64,000 bases of DNA from Calendula officinalis. Its lineage: Eukaryota; Streptophyta; Magnoliopsida; Asterales; Asteraceae. This document shows positions 1 through 11,224 of the stretch, one piece after another. Under the pieces are notes generated by a model that made no database searches, had not been told where the DNA came from, and saw nothing but the letters and a program-made list of their open reading frames with translations. Made by a program: the position numbers and the translations under genes. How positions within the stretch are numbered: position 1 is the stretch's first letter; every line of letters begins with the position of its first letter. The stretch is taken from the NCBI GenBank assembly GCA_963853835.1, contig OY970830.1, forward strand, positions 30,961,966 through 31,025,965, given 5' to 3'.

Positions 1-166
1 AAAATTCAATTTGGGCAACTTTTAAGCATAATTTTTTGAGTACATCCATTTGACCCATTAGAGTTAAAAATAACCTAAATGAAGCTGTTTTCATTGTCAT
101 GTCCAGTTTCAGAACCGGCCCTTGTTTCATCTTATATAGTTGACTGGTCAATGTATTGTTGAACAG

Positions 167-2448
167 GTTGAGTTATCTCATAAAGAAGCAGAGCTTCGAT
201 TACTTGAGGTTTTTTACCACAAGATTTACAAGGTATTCAAATATTTTCAAAAATTCTCTGTTTCTAAAATTTCTTGACCTAAATTATAAATATATATACA
301 TGCTGACCTAAATTATGAATATATATATACATGTTAAAGTCTTCTACAAAATTATAAATGCAGATTTTCCCTCTGAACGAAAAGATCGAGAACATTAACG
401 ATCAATATTGGACGTTACGTGCTGAAGAGGTATGCTCTAAATATTTTACATGAAAATGGGAAAATGGGCGGGTTAGGTAATGGGTCAAAATTAGGTCGGG
501 TAAAAAAAATAGATTTTTATGTGTGGGTCGGTTCGGGTTAGGTCGATCGTCAACAGTTTATGTATTTGAATGCACATTATGTGATTTTATACCAGTTTAA
601 TCCGCTTTATTTTTCGCTATTAAAATATTTTATCAGTTTGACCCGTTACTAATTAAATGCAACCCGACTTAACCCGTTTTCATACAAATGGGTTGAAGTT
701 GTTGATTATTATTTTTCATATATGTGTTTTAAGAGTAATTTCCTTACAGATTCCAGAAGAGGAAAAGGACTTGGGCCCACAGGATCGTCTAATTCATGTT
801 TATCATTTTACAAAAGATGCCTCTCAGAATCAGGCGGTATGTACTTACTTAGGTTTTTAATATGATGTTGTATTTATTAATTATTCAATATTATAACTTT
901 AAAATTGTATAATTTTGTATTTATAACAGCAAGTCCAGAACTTTGGGGAACCATTTTTCTTGGTCATTCGAGAGGGTGAAACATTAGCTGAAGTTAAATT
1001 ACGTATACAGAAGAAACTACAGGTTCCAGATGACGAATTTTCTAAGGTATTATCTTCTTTTTATCATAAATCATTATTCTTTCTATTTTTCATTTAAAAA
1101 TAAATGAAAATATGTATATATATTATTATTATTATTTTTCTTTCTAACTTAATCATTTTACTTTCAAATCATTAATATATATCAGTGGAAGTTTGCATTT
1201 CTCTCGTTGGGTCGTCCTACTTACCTTCAGGATTCTGACGTTGTCTCTACTCGTTTTCAGGTTAACCTCTCTCTCACTCTCTCTCTGTATATATACATAA
1301 ATATATACAATAATTTTTTTTTGTAGTAAATTATTTTCACATGTATCATAAGTAACAAAACAAATATTAGGTATTTTATATTTTTTTTCTTATAGAACTA
1401 AATTTTAGAAGTTTTATTTTCAGGTATAGAAATTATAAAATTGTTTTTTTATTTGTTGTATTGTATTGATTAATGATAAAATAACAACTGAAAATATACA
1501 GATATAGGAAATCTAAACTGCCAACTAATTCCTATTCTATCTTAATCTAATATTATCTCAATCTAACAGATTATCATAAAACTAAATACTTGTAATTATT
1601 TAGAAACATGATATGGTGATAAAATTCTAGTAATGATAATAATAATAATAATAAAATACACATGTGTATGTTTTAACTGGTTATAGTTGGTGTGTTTGGT
1701 TTTAGAGAAGAGATGTTTATGGTGCTTGGGAACAATACTTGGGATTAGAGCATTCTGACACTACATCCAAACGCTCATATGCTGCAAATCAGGTACATCT
1801 TTAATCTTGTATTACCATAATAATCATGATAATAATATATGCTTCCTCCGATTCAAAATAAGTGATACACTTTCCTTTTTTGGGGTGATTCAAAATACTC
1901 AAGTGATACACTTTGAAAAATTACCTTATTTGGCAAAATATAGTGGGACCCGCACCCACTAACTATCTACTTTAACAAGTGAAATGACCTTCTTACCCTT
2001 ACTTTTTACTTTTAAACATCATTAACTTCACTTTAATTAAAAGATGTGGGACCCATTCCCCACTAACTATCCAATTAATTTAATTTAATCATCATTATTA
2101 TCTTTTGCCTCAAAAATCATGAAACCCAAAGTGTATCACTTATTTTGAATCGGAGGAAGTATTATGTTATTTTATCTCTAATGATAAGATCATGAAATTA
2201 GCTTTAAAAGAAACGAGGAAAATCACTCACAAAATCACTCACAAAGTCTATTTTTATCTCCTAATTTCTTTAATCAATAAACTAGATTTATATTGTAATT
2301 ATATAATATAAATTTATTATACAAAGAATTATAGTTCTCTTATTTCCCGACACATGAAATACATAGTTAAAAGACACACGTGTCAACTAAGTATTGGTTT
2401 ATGCAGAACCGACACACATTTGAGAAACCAGTTAGAATCTACAACTAG
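167..2448 (+). CDS. UBP12/13-like: Ubiquitin-specific protease, UBP12/13 type, C-terminal part (gene enters from left edge)
   Basis: Seven exons join in frame (167-232, 364-429, 750-836, 930-1046, 1186-1260, 1706-1792, 2407-2448) giving 179 residues and a stop; all introns are GT-AG. The translation contains EVFYHKIYK, NINDQYWTLRAEE, DRLIHVYHFTKD, NFGEPFFLVIREGETLAEVK, RRDVYGAWEQYLGLEHSD and ends RHTFEKPVRIYN, which I recognise as the end of plant UBP12/UBP13. In the family this region is the ubiquitin-like C-terminal module of a MATH-USP deubiquitinase related to USP7; it helps activate the protease and bind partners. The MATH and catalytic Cys/His domains must lie to the left of the window. 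The last intron (1793-2406) carries a MITE. UBP12 and UBP13 cannot be told apart from this part. Confidence 0.93.
1842..2159. mobile_element. MITE (Stowaway-like ends) in last intron of the UBP12-like gene
   Basis: Terminal inverted repeats begin CTTCCTCCGATTCAAAATAA and end with the complement. The outer base next to the right end is TA; the left flank reads TG, so a TA duplication is plausible but not clean. No coding capacity. A second, left-truncated copy of the same family is at 39905-40170 in the opposite orientation. Confidence 0.75.
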
Positions 2449-3064
2449 ATAAAAGCATTAAAGATGGCGCCAGTTTATTGGTCAAATGGTGCAAGTGTAA
2501 CATTGTGCAAAGGGCATTTTGGTAAAATGTTAACCCGAAATAATATTATCATCATCTTGTAGAATGTGCAAATTTTTCTTTTGTTAAAATGTTTTGTTTA
2601 GTATCCCTTCCTTCCCTCTATGGGGTGGTGTGGTTCTTTTGTAGTTCATGTTTCCCAATTTCCATATTTATTGTAATTTGGGATGTATAGAGGTATACAT
2701 GTATGTGTGTTCTTCAACTTCAAATTTTAAAACTTTTTAAAAAAATATTAATTTAACAGATGATTGTATCTTTGTGATTTTGTTATAAGTTTATGTTAGT
2801 GACGTTATATCTGTGTATGTTTGTTGTATAAAACTTTGCCTAATATATGAGACACATGTTGTGCTTATTTCTTTTTAAAATGAGATTGGTGAAGAATTCG
2901 AGTTATATATATCATGTAAACATTAATAACCAACAAACAGTAATTTACATTGTGAAATAGTCGTTAACAAAAATTAGTCGCCGGAATCCTGGCCATGAGC
3001 CACCACTAGGTGATGCCGGAATTTTGACTTTTGCTGGTTTTTTGGTACTTTTCCGGCAGTAAAC
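2449..3064. other. 3' UTR of the UBP12-like gene and short spacer
   Basis: AT-rich sequence after the stop codon. The first few hundred bases are probably 3' UTR; no single polyadenylation site is certain. From about 2970 a GC-richer stretch with repeated GCCGGAA leads into the first Copia insertion. No coding region is supported. Confidence 0.5.
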
Positions 3065-3069
3065 AGCAA

Positions 3070-3712
3070 TGTCAGGATCGATTAACTATGAATGAGTTAA
3101 TAAACACCTTTAGATCTAATTGATGATAGAAGTTACAGCGGATTAACACTATATCAATATGTTTAAGAACGATGAACTGTAAGAACAATATGCGAAAGTA
3201 TTAAGAACACAGATTCACAAAAAGCTTCAATGTATATTATCGATTAACAATACACACGTACGTTTACAATTCGTAAGGAACTATTTATAATAGTCCTTGA
3301 AGCTAAACTATTTACCCTAGTTATTCTAGGACTTGATTTACATCGAATAATAAAAGATATACATTGAATTACATTCTATAACTAACTCTACGAAGATCTC
3401 GGACTTGATATGCTTCCAAAACGTATACCAGTAGTAATCTGCAATCACCAGTAATAAATTTGCATCGTCAGTAGTAAGTCTGGTGATCAGTAGTAAGTCC
3501 AAAACCAACGTCAGTAGTAATTACTATGATCAGTAGTATCTTCATTGTATGCATGATCAGTAGTAAGTTAGTCATAGTCTTCACCAGTATCAACTCATCA
3601 GTAGTAAGTAATTCTGCCCCATCAGTATTAACCATGGTATTCATCAGTAGTAAACATGATCAGTACTAACTGCAGCATCAGTAATAAGTTGATCTGTAAT
3701 TTTGTTCCAACA
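3070..3712 (-). repeat. 3' LTR of Copia copy 1
   Basis: 643 bp, matching 13849-14491 with about 5 substitutions. On the element's strand the first 300 bp (U3) holds eight exact TACTACTG motifs and several one-base variants (3420-3700), followed by a TATA box (TTATAAATAG, near 3281-3290). It ends at the TSD AGCAA. Confidence 0.95.
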
Positions 3713-3726
3713 ATCTCCCCCTAAAC
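3713..3726 (-). other. Polypurine tract of Copia copy 1
   Basis: Directly next to the 3' LTR; the minus strand reads TTTAGGGGGAGAT. This is the expected primer site for plus-strand DNA synthesis. Confidence 0.85.
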
Positions 3727-3744
3727 TTATTGATTCTCTTTCAA

Positions 3745-6700
3745 TCACATAAGTTTCTTTTGTTCTTCTTCTTCCCTCTTTCTTTTCTCAAGGGTTCTTT
3801 GATTTTGTTGATGTCTTTGTGCAATGATGTATTTGCTGTTTCTCTTTGTGAAATAATTCAATTTGTTCTGGAACATTACAGCATCATATGGCTTCATCAT
3901 TGTATTAGTGAATATCTGATACATAGTCTTTTCAGAATGTGGATATTCTTTTTCATATAAGTAGAGCTCACATCTTTTGCTTGATTTTTCAAAGAAGTAC
4001 ATATTTGCAGTTGGGATCACATTCCAAGCATATACATTCTCTGGATCTGTAAATTGTTCTGGGTAGTTATCTGGATAAAATGCAGCATCTATCATTCTTG
4101 TTAAGTATCCAGCACCAGACTCTTTCCATGATTTCTTTGACATTCTTGGTTTTCCAATGATCAGAAGTTTAATAACATCACTTCTTGAGCATGAACTGAT
4201 CAATTGTAACCATCCAGTGAATCTTTATATGGCTTTGTCTTCCCTTACAATTTCTATAACATTGTTGGGCATAACTCTCCAATTGATGATTGGATTGTTC
4301 TGCAAGGGAGCTACAGGTAATTCAAGAACAGGAATGATTTGTTCAGTTTTTGATTTCTTTTTAGTACTCTGTTTTTGAGTAACAGCCTTTCTCTTCTTTG
4401 ATTGGGGAGTTGAGGATTCACCAGTAGTTGATATACTACCAGCTTTAAATAAACTTGGACTGATTGGAACTAGGGCTTTTGATTTCTTTGCTTCTTTTGC
4501 TTCTTGTTCAGCCAAATCCTTCTTCTTGGCAGCACAATATTTTTCAATAATGGTCATCATCTTCATTCTGCCAAAGGACTTTGCATTGTGCCCTTTTGTT
4601 TTCAAATATTCAATCATATTGGTTTTCTGTTCAAATACATCATCAGTTAATTCACTTTTAGTTCTCTTGCATTCAGATACCAGATCTTCAAGACAATTGA
4701 TATGTTCTTTTTCAACTTTTCTAAGTCTCTTAAATTCTGCTTTTTGAGCTTCTATCTGAGCATCTTCTATTTGAACATGTACTTGAACAGGAATTTCAGC
4801 TTGAGCCTTCTTTTTCTTCTCCACAAGAGCTTGATACATAGCTTCTTTTTCTAAATATCTCTTGTGCTTCACCTTCCATTTAGACTGTTTATCAGCTCTG
4901 ACAAGATTTATCTTGTTTACCATGTAATGACCAAGTGCTCTGTTAGGGTAATCTTCATCATATACTTCTTTACCCTTTCCAACACAAGCTGAAGGTGGAG
5001 GTGGAATGTATTTCATATCAGGCACACCTCTGATTATGATTGAGGGAGAAAACAATGTAAGTTCATTTTGTTGAAGTATTTTTGGATGTGGAGGAAGTGA
5101 GCATTCATCAACCTCAAACCAGTTCACATTATCATCAATGTCAGGTATGATAAGTGGTTGATCAGGTGTAGGTGGTTTGGTGATGATTTCAAATCTTTCT
5201 CTTTCAATTAGCTCTGGTAAAACTATTTCTTCCTCTTCAGTAGTAACCAAGGTAGTTACTACTGGTGTGACTTCAGGAGTTACTACTGATAGGGCATCAG
5301 TAGTGTTTAGTGCAATGATTTCCTCTTGTGGATTTACTACTGCTATGATATCAGTAGTAGGAGTTACTACTGGTATTTCTGTATGTTCATCAGTAGCAGG
5401 CTCAACAGTAGTATCCATGTTTTCTGGGCCTTCAACATTTTCCTGGCCTTCATCAACTTCAGTTTCTTTAAGATTAAGGAGAGAGGTTGCTGCTGCTGCA
5501 ATTGATTCATCAATCATTGTTTGAATATTGTCCTTCTCCCCCTTAGTGAGCTCAACTGGTGGAGCCTCACTATTATCAAGCTTCTTTTTCAATTTTCTTA
5601 TAATCTTGGTTTGTTGATGAAGCCTGTGCTCATACATTCTCATCCTTTTGTTGATGGTATTAATGTGCTTCTTCATCACTGTTATTGTTTTTCCTTGATT
5701 GGTGAGATATTTAAGACAATCTTGTACAGTGGATTCAAGAGAATCCAATTTATCCGTCAATTGTTTGGTTTTAATACTGCCCTCACTCCATCTAGCAAGA
5801 TCATCGGGCTCACTAACAGGTACATTGGCTTTGAGGTTTTCCATCCTTTCCGTTAATTTAACAAATCTACCCTCATCACTTCTTGGTGATTCATTAGGTT
5901 GTTTAGACACTCTCTTCTTCCTAGAAGAAGCAGAAGTGCCCCCCCTTTTGGTTTCTTGGCAACGGGGTCCTCTAAGTAATTCCTCAAATGAGTCATCACT
6001 CAGAGTTGCCGAGGTCTGGGTCTTAGTGATGTTTTCACTGTCCTGTGCACCCACCTTTGGGGCATCAGTAGTGAAAGCCCTCCCCTCATGTCCTCTCTCC
6101 TCCTTGGAGGACAACTCTTGGAGCCTGGGGTTTGACTCAATTTGTCCCCTGGTGTCCTTGAAAGAAGTTTTCTTTCTTTTATAAATTGTGGATATATTTT
6201 GGGTTACATTGGGCAGGTCTTCCACAGAGTGAAGAGTAGCACTCCGAGGATTTATTTCAAGTTCCTGGGACACATTCAGGACTTCTAGATGTGTGGGTGA
6301 TTGAGTGACTATTTGGGGTGGTGTTTGGGCTGCATTTGGGGGTGATGGAGTGGGTTGAGGTTCAATATGGGTTGTATCTATGATTGAACCCTCTCCAAGT
6401 TGTGGTTGATCTTTGATCATGTTAGGAAACAAAGGGGTTTCCTTGCCCGAAAATTTAAACTGTTTTCTCATCTTAGAGAAAACTTTCTTGTTCAACTCAG
6501 GAATTATAAAAATGTTTTTGGGAGTTGACAAGTTTTGTAATTCACAGTTTAAGATATGTTGAAGAAATCTGGGATACATTAAAAATTTTGAAGCACTAAG
6601 ATTTCCCAACATACCTTCAAAAATCATGTTTGAAAAATTAAATACTTGGTCTGCGCATAAACAAACAACAGCAGATGCTATTGATTTGTTAAACTCATTC

Positions 6701-7179
6701 CAGGTACTTCTTTTAGGAGAAATACAATGTTGAATGTTATGTACAAGAAATTTCCATTGTGGGGAGAGAAGACCTTTTTGAAAAGTTACTATATCAAGTC
6801 TTCCCTCATATCCCATTTTATTTAAAATTTCAACAATGTATTCCTTAGGAAGTGAAAACATACCTGCATCATCATGTAGTTGTAGATGGTGTCGAATTGA
6901 TTGTTCAGTTATTGTGACCGTTTTGCCATCCACTGTTGATTTAATCATTGACATGGTTGACCCTTCGGTTCGTTCAACATTTGTCCAGAAATCAACCAGG
7001 TGTTGTTGATATGCTTTCGGTTTTACAGTTAAGGCGAACTTGATGTATGAGTTCTTCAAGAATTGTACTATTGGACGAAAGTCTTTTGTACCGTCTGGAT
7101 TCTTTAAGAATGCACACATGTTGTGAAACTCAGAGTATTTGAGTGTTGTTTGAACATCGAGAGATTGTAGAGTTGCCAT
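3745..7179 (-). pseudogene. Third ORF (env-like position) of Copia copy 1, one in-frame stop
   Basis: The ATG at 7179 opens a frame of about 1144 codons ending at 3745, interrupted by one TAA at 4225-4227 after 984 residues; copy 2 has a sense codon there. The N-terminal 20-230 residues form a conserved block with FWTN, IRHHLQLHDDAGM, LLSPQWKFLVH and YPRFLQHILNCEL. This resembles a domain often annotated as putative plant transposon protein; its function is unknown to me. It is followed by a Ser/Thr-rich disordered stretch, a predicted coiled coil around residues 470-560, a Val/Thr/Glu-rich repeat region, and a Lys/Glu-rich helical tail. I see no clear signal peptide or transmembrane helix, so 'env-like' refers to position only. 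A promoter-like array lies upstream (7180-7690). Confidence 0.8.
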
Positions 7180-7690
7180 TGTTGTTGATTTTGAGAAATA
7201 CGTATGAATTTTGTTACTGATGAAGGGTTTTTGATCGTAAGTTAGGGTTTATCGGAGAGGATTTAGCAAATCGAAGTGAGGATAATGCTAAACTAATTGA
7301 CTTCTGCTATTTATATCTTACGATTTAGCCTGCAAAAATACGAAATTGCCCTTCGAATCATAACACAACGGTTATTTTCATGGGGGTTAGTTTGGTAAAA
7401 TGATAGTTGAAAGACCAGAAGTAAATTAGATACCAGTAAGAAAACGTCAGTAGTATCTACGAACATCAGTAGTAACTAATGATTTTGATATCAGTAGTAA
7501 CTATAGACATCAGTAGAAACCACTAGCACACAAGACCAGTAGTATATGTGGATACCAGTAGTACTGACTTACCAGTAGTATTTTTGTAAACCTAATACAC
7601 ACCAGTAGTATTGACCTACCAGTAGTATTTTGTGCACAAGCCTACATACCAGTAAACAGACTTACCAGTAGTAAAACACTTAAACAGATA
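7180..7690 (-). promoter_or_regulatory. Candidate internal promoter for the third ORF, copy 1
   Basis: This stretch between the pol stop (7738) and the third-ORF ATG (7179) has no gene. From 7433 to 7680 it holds nine exact CAGTAGTA motifs (TACTACTG on the coding strand) plus variants. At 7308-7320 the coding strand reads TAAGATATAAATAG, a good TATA box about 130 bp before the ATG. The nearest exact motif is 128 bp upstream of the TATA box, against 138 bp in the LTR U3. Copy 2 keeps the same layout. Promoter activity is inferred. Confidence 0.55.
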
Positions 7691-7737
7691 AATAACTTTT
7701 TACAACAAAAACTTTACACATGATTTTGAGTGAGAAA

Positions 7738-10700
7738 TTAATTTATTAAAATCATTCCAATGCTGCTAACCAAGAAGTTGAATCTTCCTACATCAAATGC
7801 TTTTGTAAAAAGATCTGCTAATTGATCATCAGTATGAATTTTAACTACTTTGATTAACTTCTTTTCATTGCAATCTCTTATAAAGTGAAATCTTATTTCA
7901 ATGTGTTTAGTTTTAGAGTGTTTTACTGGATTGTTCACAATACTAATAGCACTTTGATTATCAATAAAAATAGGAGTTTTAAGGATAGAGATACCAAAGT
8001 CTAGCAGTTGGTTTTGAATCCAGAGTACTTGAGCACATCAAGCAGATGCAGCTACATACTCTGCTTCAGCAGTTGATGTTGATACATTTGTTTGCTTCTT
8101 ACATTGCCATGACACCAGTCTTGATCCAAAGAATTGACATCCACCAGTAGTGGACTTTCTATCTTGACATTCACCTCCATAGTCACTATCTGTGTAGGCT
8201 ATGAGTTCAAAGGGTGAATCATGTGGATACCATAGACCAAATGTTGGTTTGCCTTTCAAGTATCTGATTATTCTTTTGACAGCCTGCAAGTGTAGTTCTT
8301 TAGGTTTTGCTTGATATCTTGCACACACACAAACACTATACATAATGTCAGGTCTTAATGCAGTTAAGTACATCAAAGAGCCTATCATTGATCTATATAG
8401 GTGTTCATCTACATCCTCCCCCTAAGCATCAGGATGTAGGTGTTTGTGTGTTTCCATTGGTGTACTTGCACTTTTGCAGTCTTTCATATCAAACTTCTCC
8501 AAGATGTCTTTAACATATTTTGATTGGTTTATCAAAATACCATCTGTTCTTTGATTTACTTGGAGTCCAAGGAAGAAGTTCATTGGACCCATGGAGCTCA
8601 TCTTGAATTTGATTTGCATGAGATTTTCAAACTCTTTACATAATGCATCATTTGTTGAACCAAATATGATATCATCTACATAAATTTGTACTAGTAGTAT
8701 ATCATCTTTGACTTTTCTTGTAAACAGAGTTTTGTCAATTGCTCCTCTTTTGAAATCATTCTTCAGTAAGTATGATGATAATGTATCATACCATGCTCTT
8801 GGTGCCTGATGTAGGCCATATAGAGCTTTGTCTAGTTTGAATACATAATCATCATGTTTTGGATCTTCAAAACCTGGAGGTTGGAAGACATATACTTCTT
8901 CTTCAATTTTCCCATATAGGAAGGCACTCTTTACATCCATTTGATAGACTTTAAACTTCTTGTATGAAGCATATGCTAAGAATATCCTAATTGCTTCAAT
9001 TCTAGCAACAGGCGCATATACTTCATCATAGTTTATTCCTTCTTCTTGAGTGTATCCTTGGGCTACAAGTCTGGCTTTGTTCTTGATCACTATACCTCTT
9101 TCATCTTTCTTGTTTCTAAAGATCCACCTTGTTCCAATGGCTCTTTTTCCTTTTGGTAGAGGTACAAGTGTCCAAACAGCTTGTAATTTGAATTGAAGGA
9201 GTTCTTCTTGCATTGCCTCAATCCAGTTTGAGTCCTTCATTGCTTGTTGAATTTTCTTTGGTTCATCCTGAGATAGAAAACATTCAAACATACATTCATT
9301 AGCAATTAAACTTATATTACACATGTTTGCAGTTAGACTTTTATGTAATTTGCTTCTTGTCTGCATGCTTGAGTTTACATCACTAAGGACTTGATCCAGA
9401 GGATGATTCTTTTCAGTTCTAGTGCCATGAACTTTATCAACACATAGTTGGTTTTCAAGATTGGACTCATTTGGCTCAGGAGATTGTTCCTCTTGAGGTT
9501 CTTCATTGTCATTGGAATTTGGTTCATCATCATTTGCTGGTTCATAGTTACTAATGGGATCAGTAGTATTTAGAGAATTTAGGTTATTGCTAGGACCAGT
9601 AGTATTTTGAGTACTATTATTGGTCTCAGTAGTATTTGAATTACTACTTTCCTCATTGTCTGAATTACTACTGCTTCCAGAGATTGAGTTATTACTGTCC
9701 TCAGTATTAACTGTGGGAACAATATCAACTACTATGTATCTCATTTCTTCTTGACCAGTATTGAAAGATGATGTTCCTTCTTTTTGAGTGTGACAATTTG
9801 AATCACCTGCATTTAAATCCATGTTAGTGTTAAAGGATTTGGTTAGATTGTCTATGTTAAATAGCCAATCTGGACCATTTCCTTGTTCATTAGGAACATT
9901 CTCATTAAAGGATACATTGATGCTTTCTTCAATTATCCTTAATCTTTTGTTGAACACTCTGTATGATTTGCTTTGAGTAGAGTATCCCACAAAGATTCCA
10001 TCATCAGCTTTGCAGTCAAACTTACCAATTTGTTCTCTTGTAATCAGAATAGTACAAGGACACCCAAATGATTTTAAAAAACTTATAGAAGGTTTTCTTT
10101 TGTTAAAAAGTTCATATGGTGTTTTGTAGTGTGGCTTAACTATTAATACTCTGTTCTGTACATAACAGGCAGTATTAACAGCTTCAGCCCAGAAAGTGAT
10201 TGGTAATTTTGAGTCTGCTAACATTGATCTTGCTGCTTCAATGATGGTTCTATTTCTTCTTTCAGCTACACCATTTTGTTGAGGAGTTCTAGGTGAGCTG
10301 TATTGCCTGTCAATACGTTTAAGAGCACAAAAGTTAATTAGGTTAGTATTTTTAAATTCTGTGCCATTATCACATCTTATGGCTTTAACTTTTTGATCAG
10401 ACGTGTTCTCCAGTTTGACAATTAAGTTCTTGATGAGTTCACTTGTTTCATCTTTTGTCCTGAGAAAGAAAACCCATGTATATCTGGAGAAGTCATCAGT
10501 AATAACAAGACAATATTGTTTCTTTCCAATACTCATTACATTTGTAGGTCCAAAGAGGTCCATATGTAAGAGTTGTAAAGGAACAGAAATAGAGTTCACA
10601 GATTTGGACTTATGAGAAGTCTTGTGTTGTTTACCTTTTAGACATGCAACACAATGATGATCACACATGAACTGTTTTTGAGGTAATCCAATGACCAAAT

Positions 10701-11210
10701 TTATTTTAACTAAATTGTTCATGTTTTTGAAATTAGTGTGACACATCCTTCTATGCCATAGTTCTGATTCAGTGGTGTTTGCCTTGGATATAAAATAGTT
10801 GACCTCATTTGAAGAAATGAGTTCTCCCCTATATCCAGGCAATACACATTGTTTCTCCTTGGAGTTCTTAAAACAACATATTTTTCATCTAAAATAAAGT
10901 CAGGAGAAAGAATGATGCACTCAATGTCTGTGAAAAGAATCTTGTTCTTTTTATCACATACTTGAGACACACTGACAAGATTGTATTTTAGCTCAGCTAC
11001 ATAAAATACATCATCAAAAGTAATCTTACCATTTGTAACTGTACCTTTCCCTGAAATCTTACCTCCCTTTGGGTTCTCACCAAAGGCCACATATCCTCCA
11101 TCAAATGACCTGAAATCTTTAAGAATTTGCAGATTTCCAGTCATGTGCCTTGAGCATCCACTATCAATGTGCCATGTTCTACCTTCTTCAGGGATCTGAA
11201 TGCTCTGCAC
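7738..11210 (-). pseudogene. pol: Copia copy 1 pol (protease, integrase, RT, RNase H), broken
   Basis: Read on the minus strand: aspartic protease WHIDSGCSRHMTG (near 11150-11185); pre-integrase zinc region WHRRMCH...CVACLKGKQHK; integrase core with the DDE residues in TDDFSRYTWVF, IRCDNGTEF and PQQNGVAERRNRTI; a long Asn/Ser/Thr/Glu-rich linker; RT with QMDVKSAFLYG and YVDD; RNase H with YTDSDYGG and STAEAEYVA; end FLVSSIGMILIN. The breaks are a frame change near 10840 between the protease and pre-integrase parts, a stop at 8422-8424, and a stop at about 8038-8040. The copy therefore cannot make a full Pol. The 8422 stop lies in a purine-rich motif resembling the PPT. The linker contains several TACTACTG motifs. 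Confidence 0.92.
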
Positions 11211-11224
11211 AAGTAAGTAAAGGA

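Noticed and set aside
2960..3069. A host gene disrupted by Copia copy 1
   Set aside because: The GCCGGAA-rich segment and its continuation at 14492 do not give a convincing exon in any frame.
5177..6184. Plus-strand open frames across the third ORF of Copia copy 1
   Set aside because: Antisense shadows of the minus-strand frame, with repetitive composition and no recognisable domains.
7430..7690. Regularly recurring CAGTAGTA units looking like a CRISPR-type or satellite array
   Set aside because: Eukaryotic DNA, repeats of only 8-10 bp, irregular spacing, and the same motif in LTR and coding DNA; treated as a cis-motif array.
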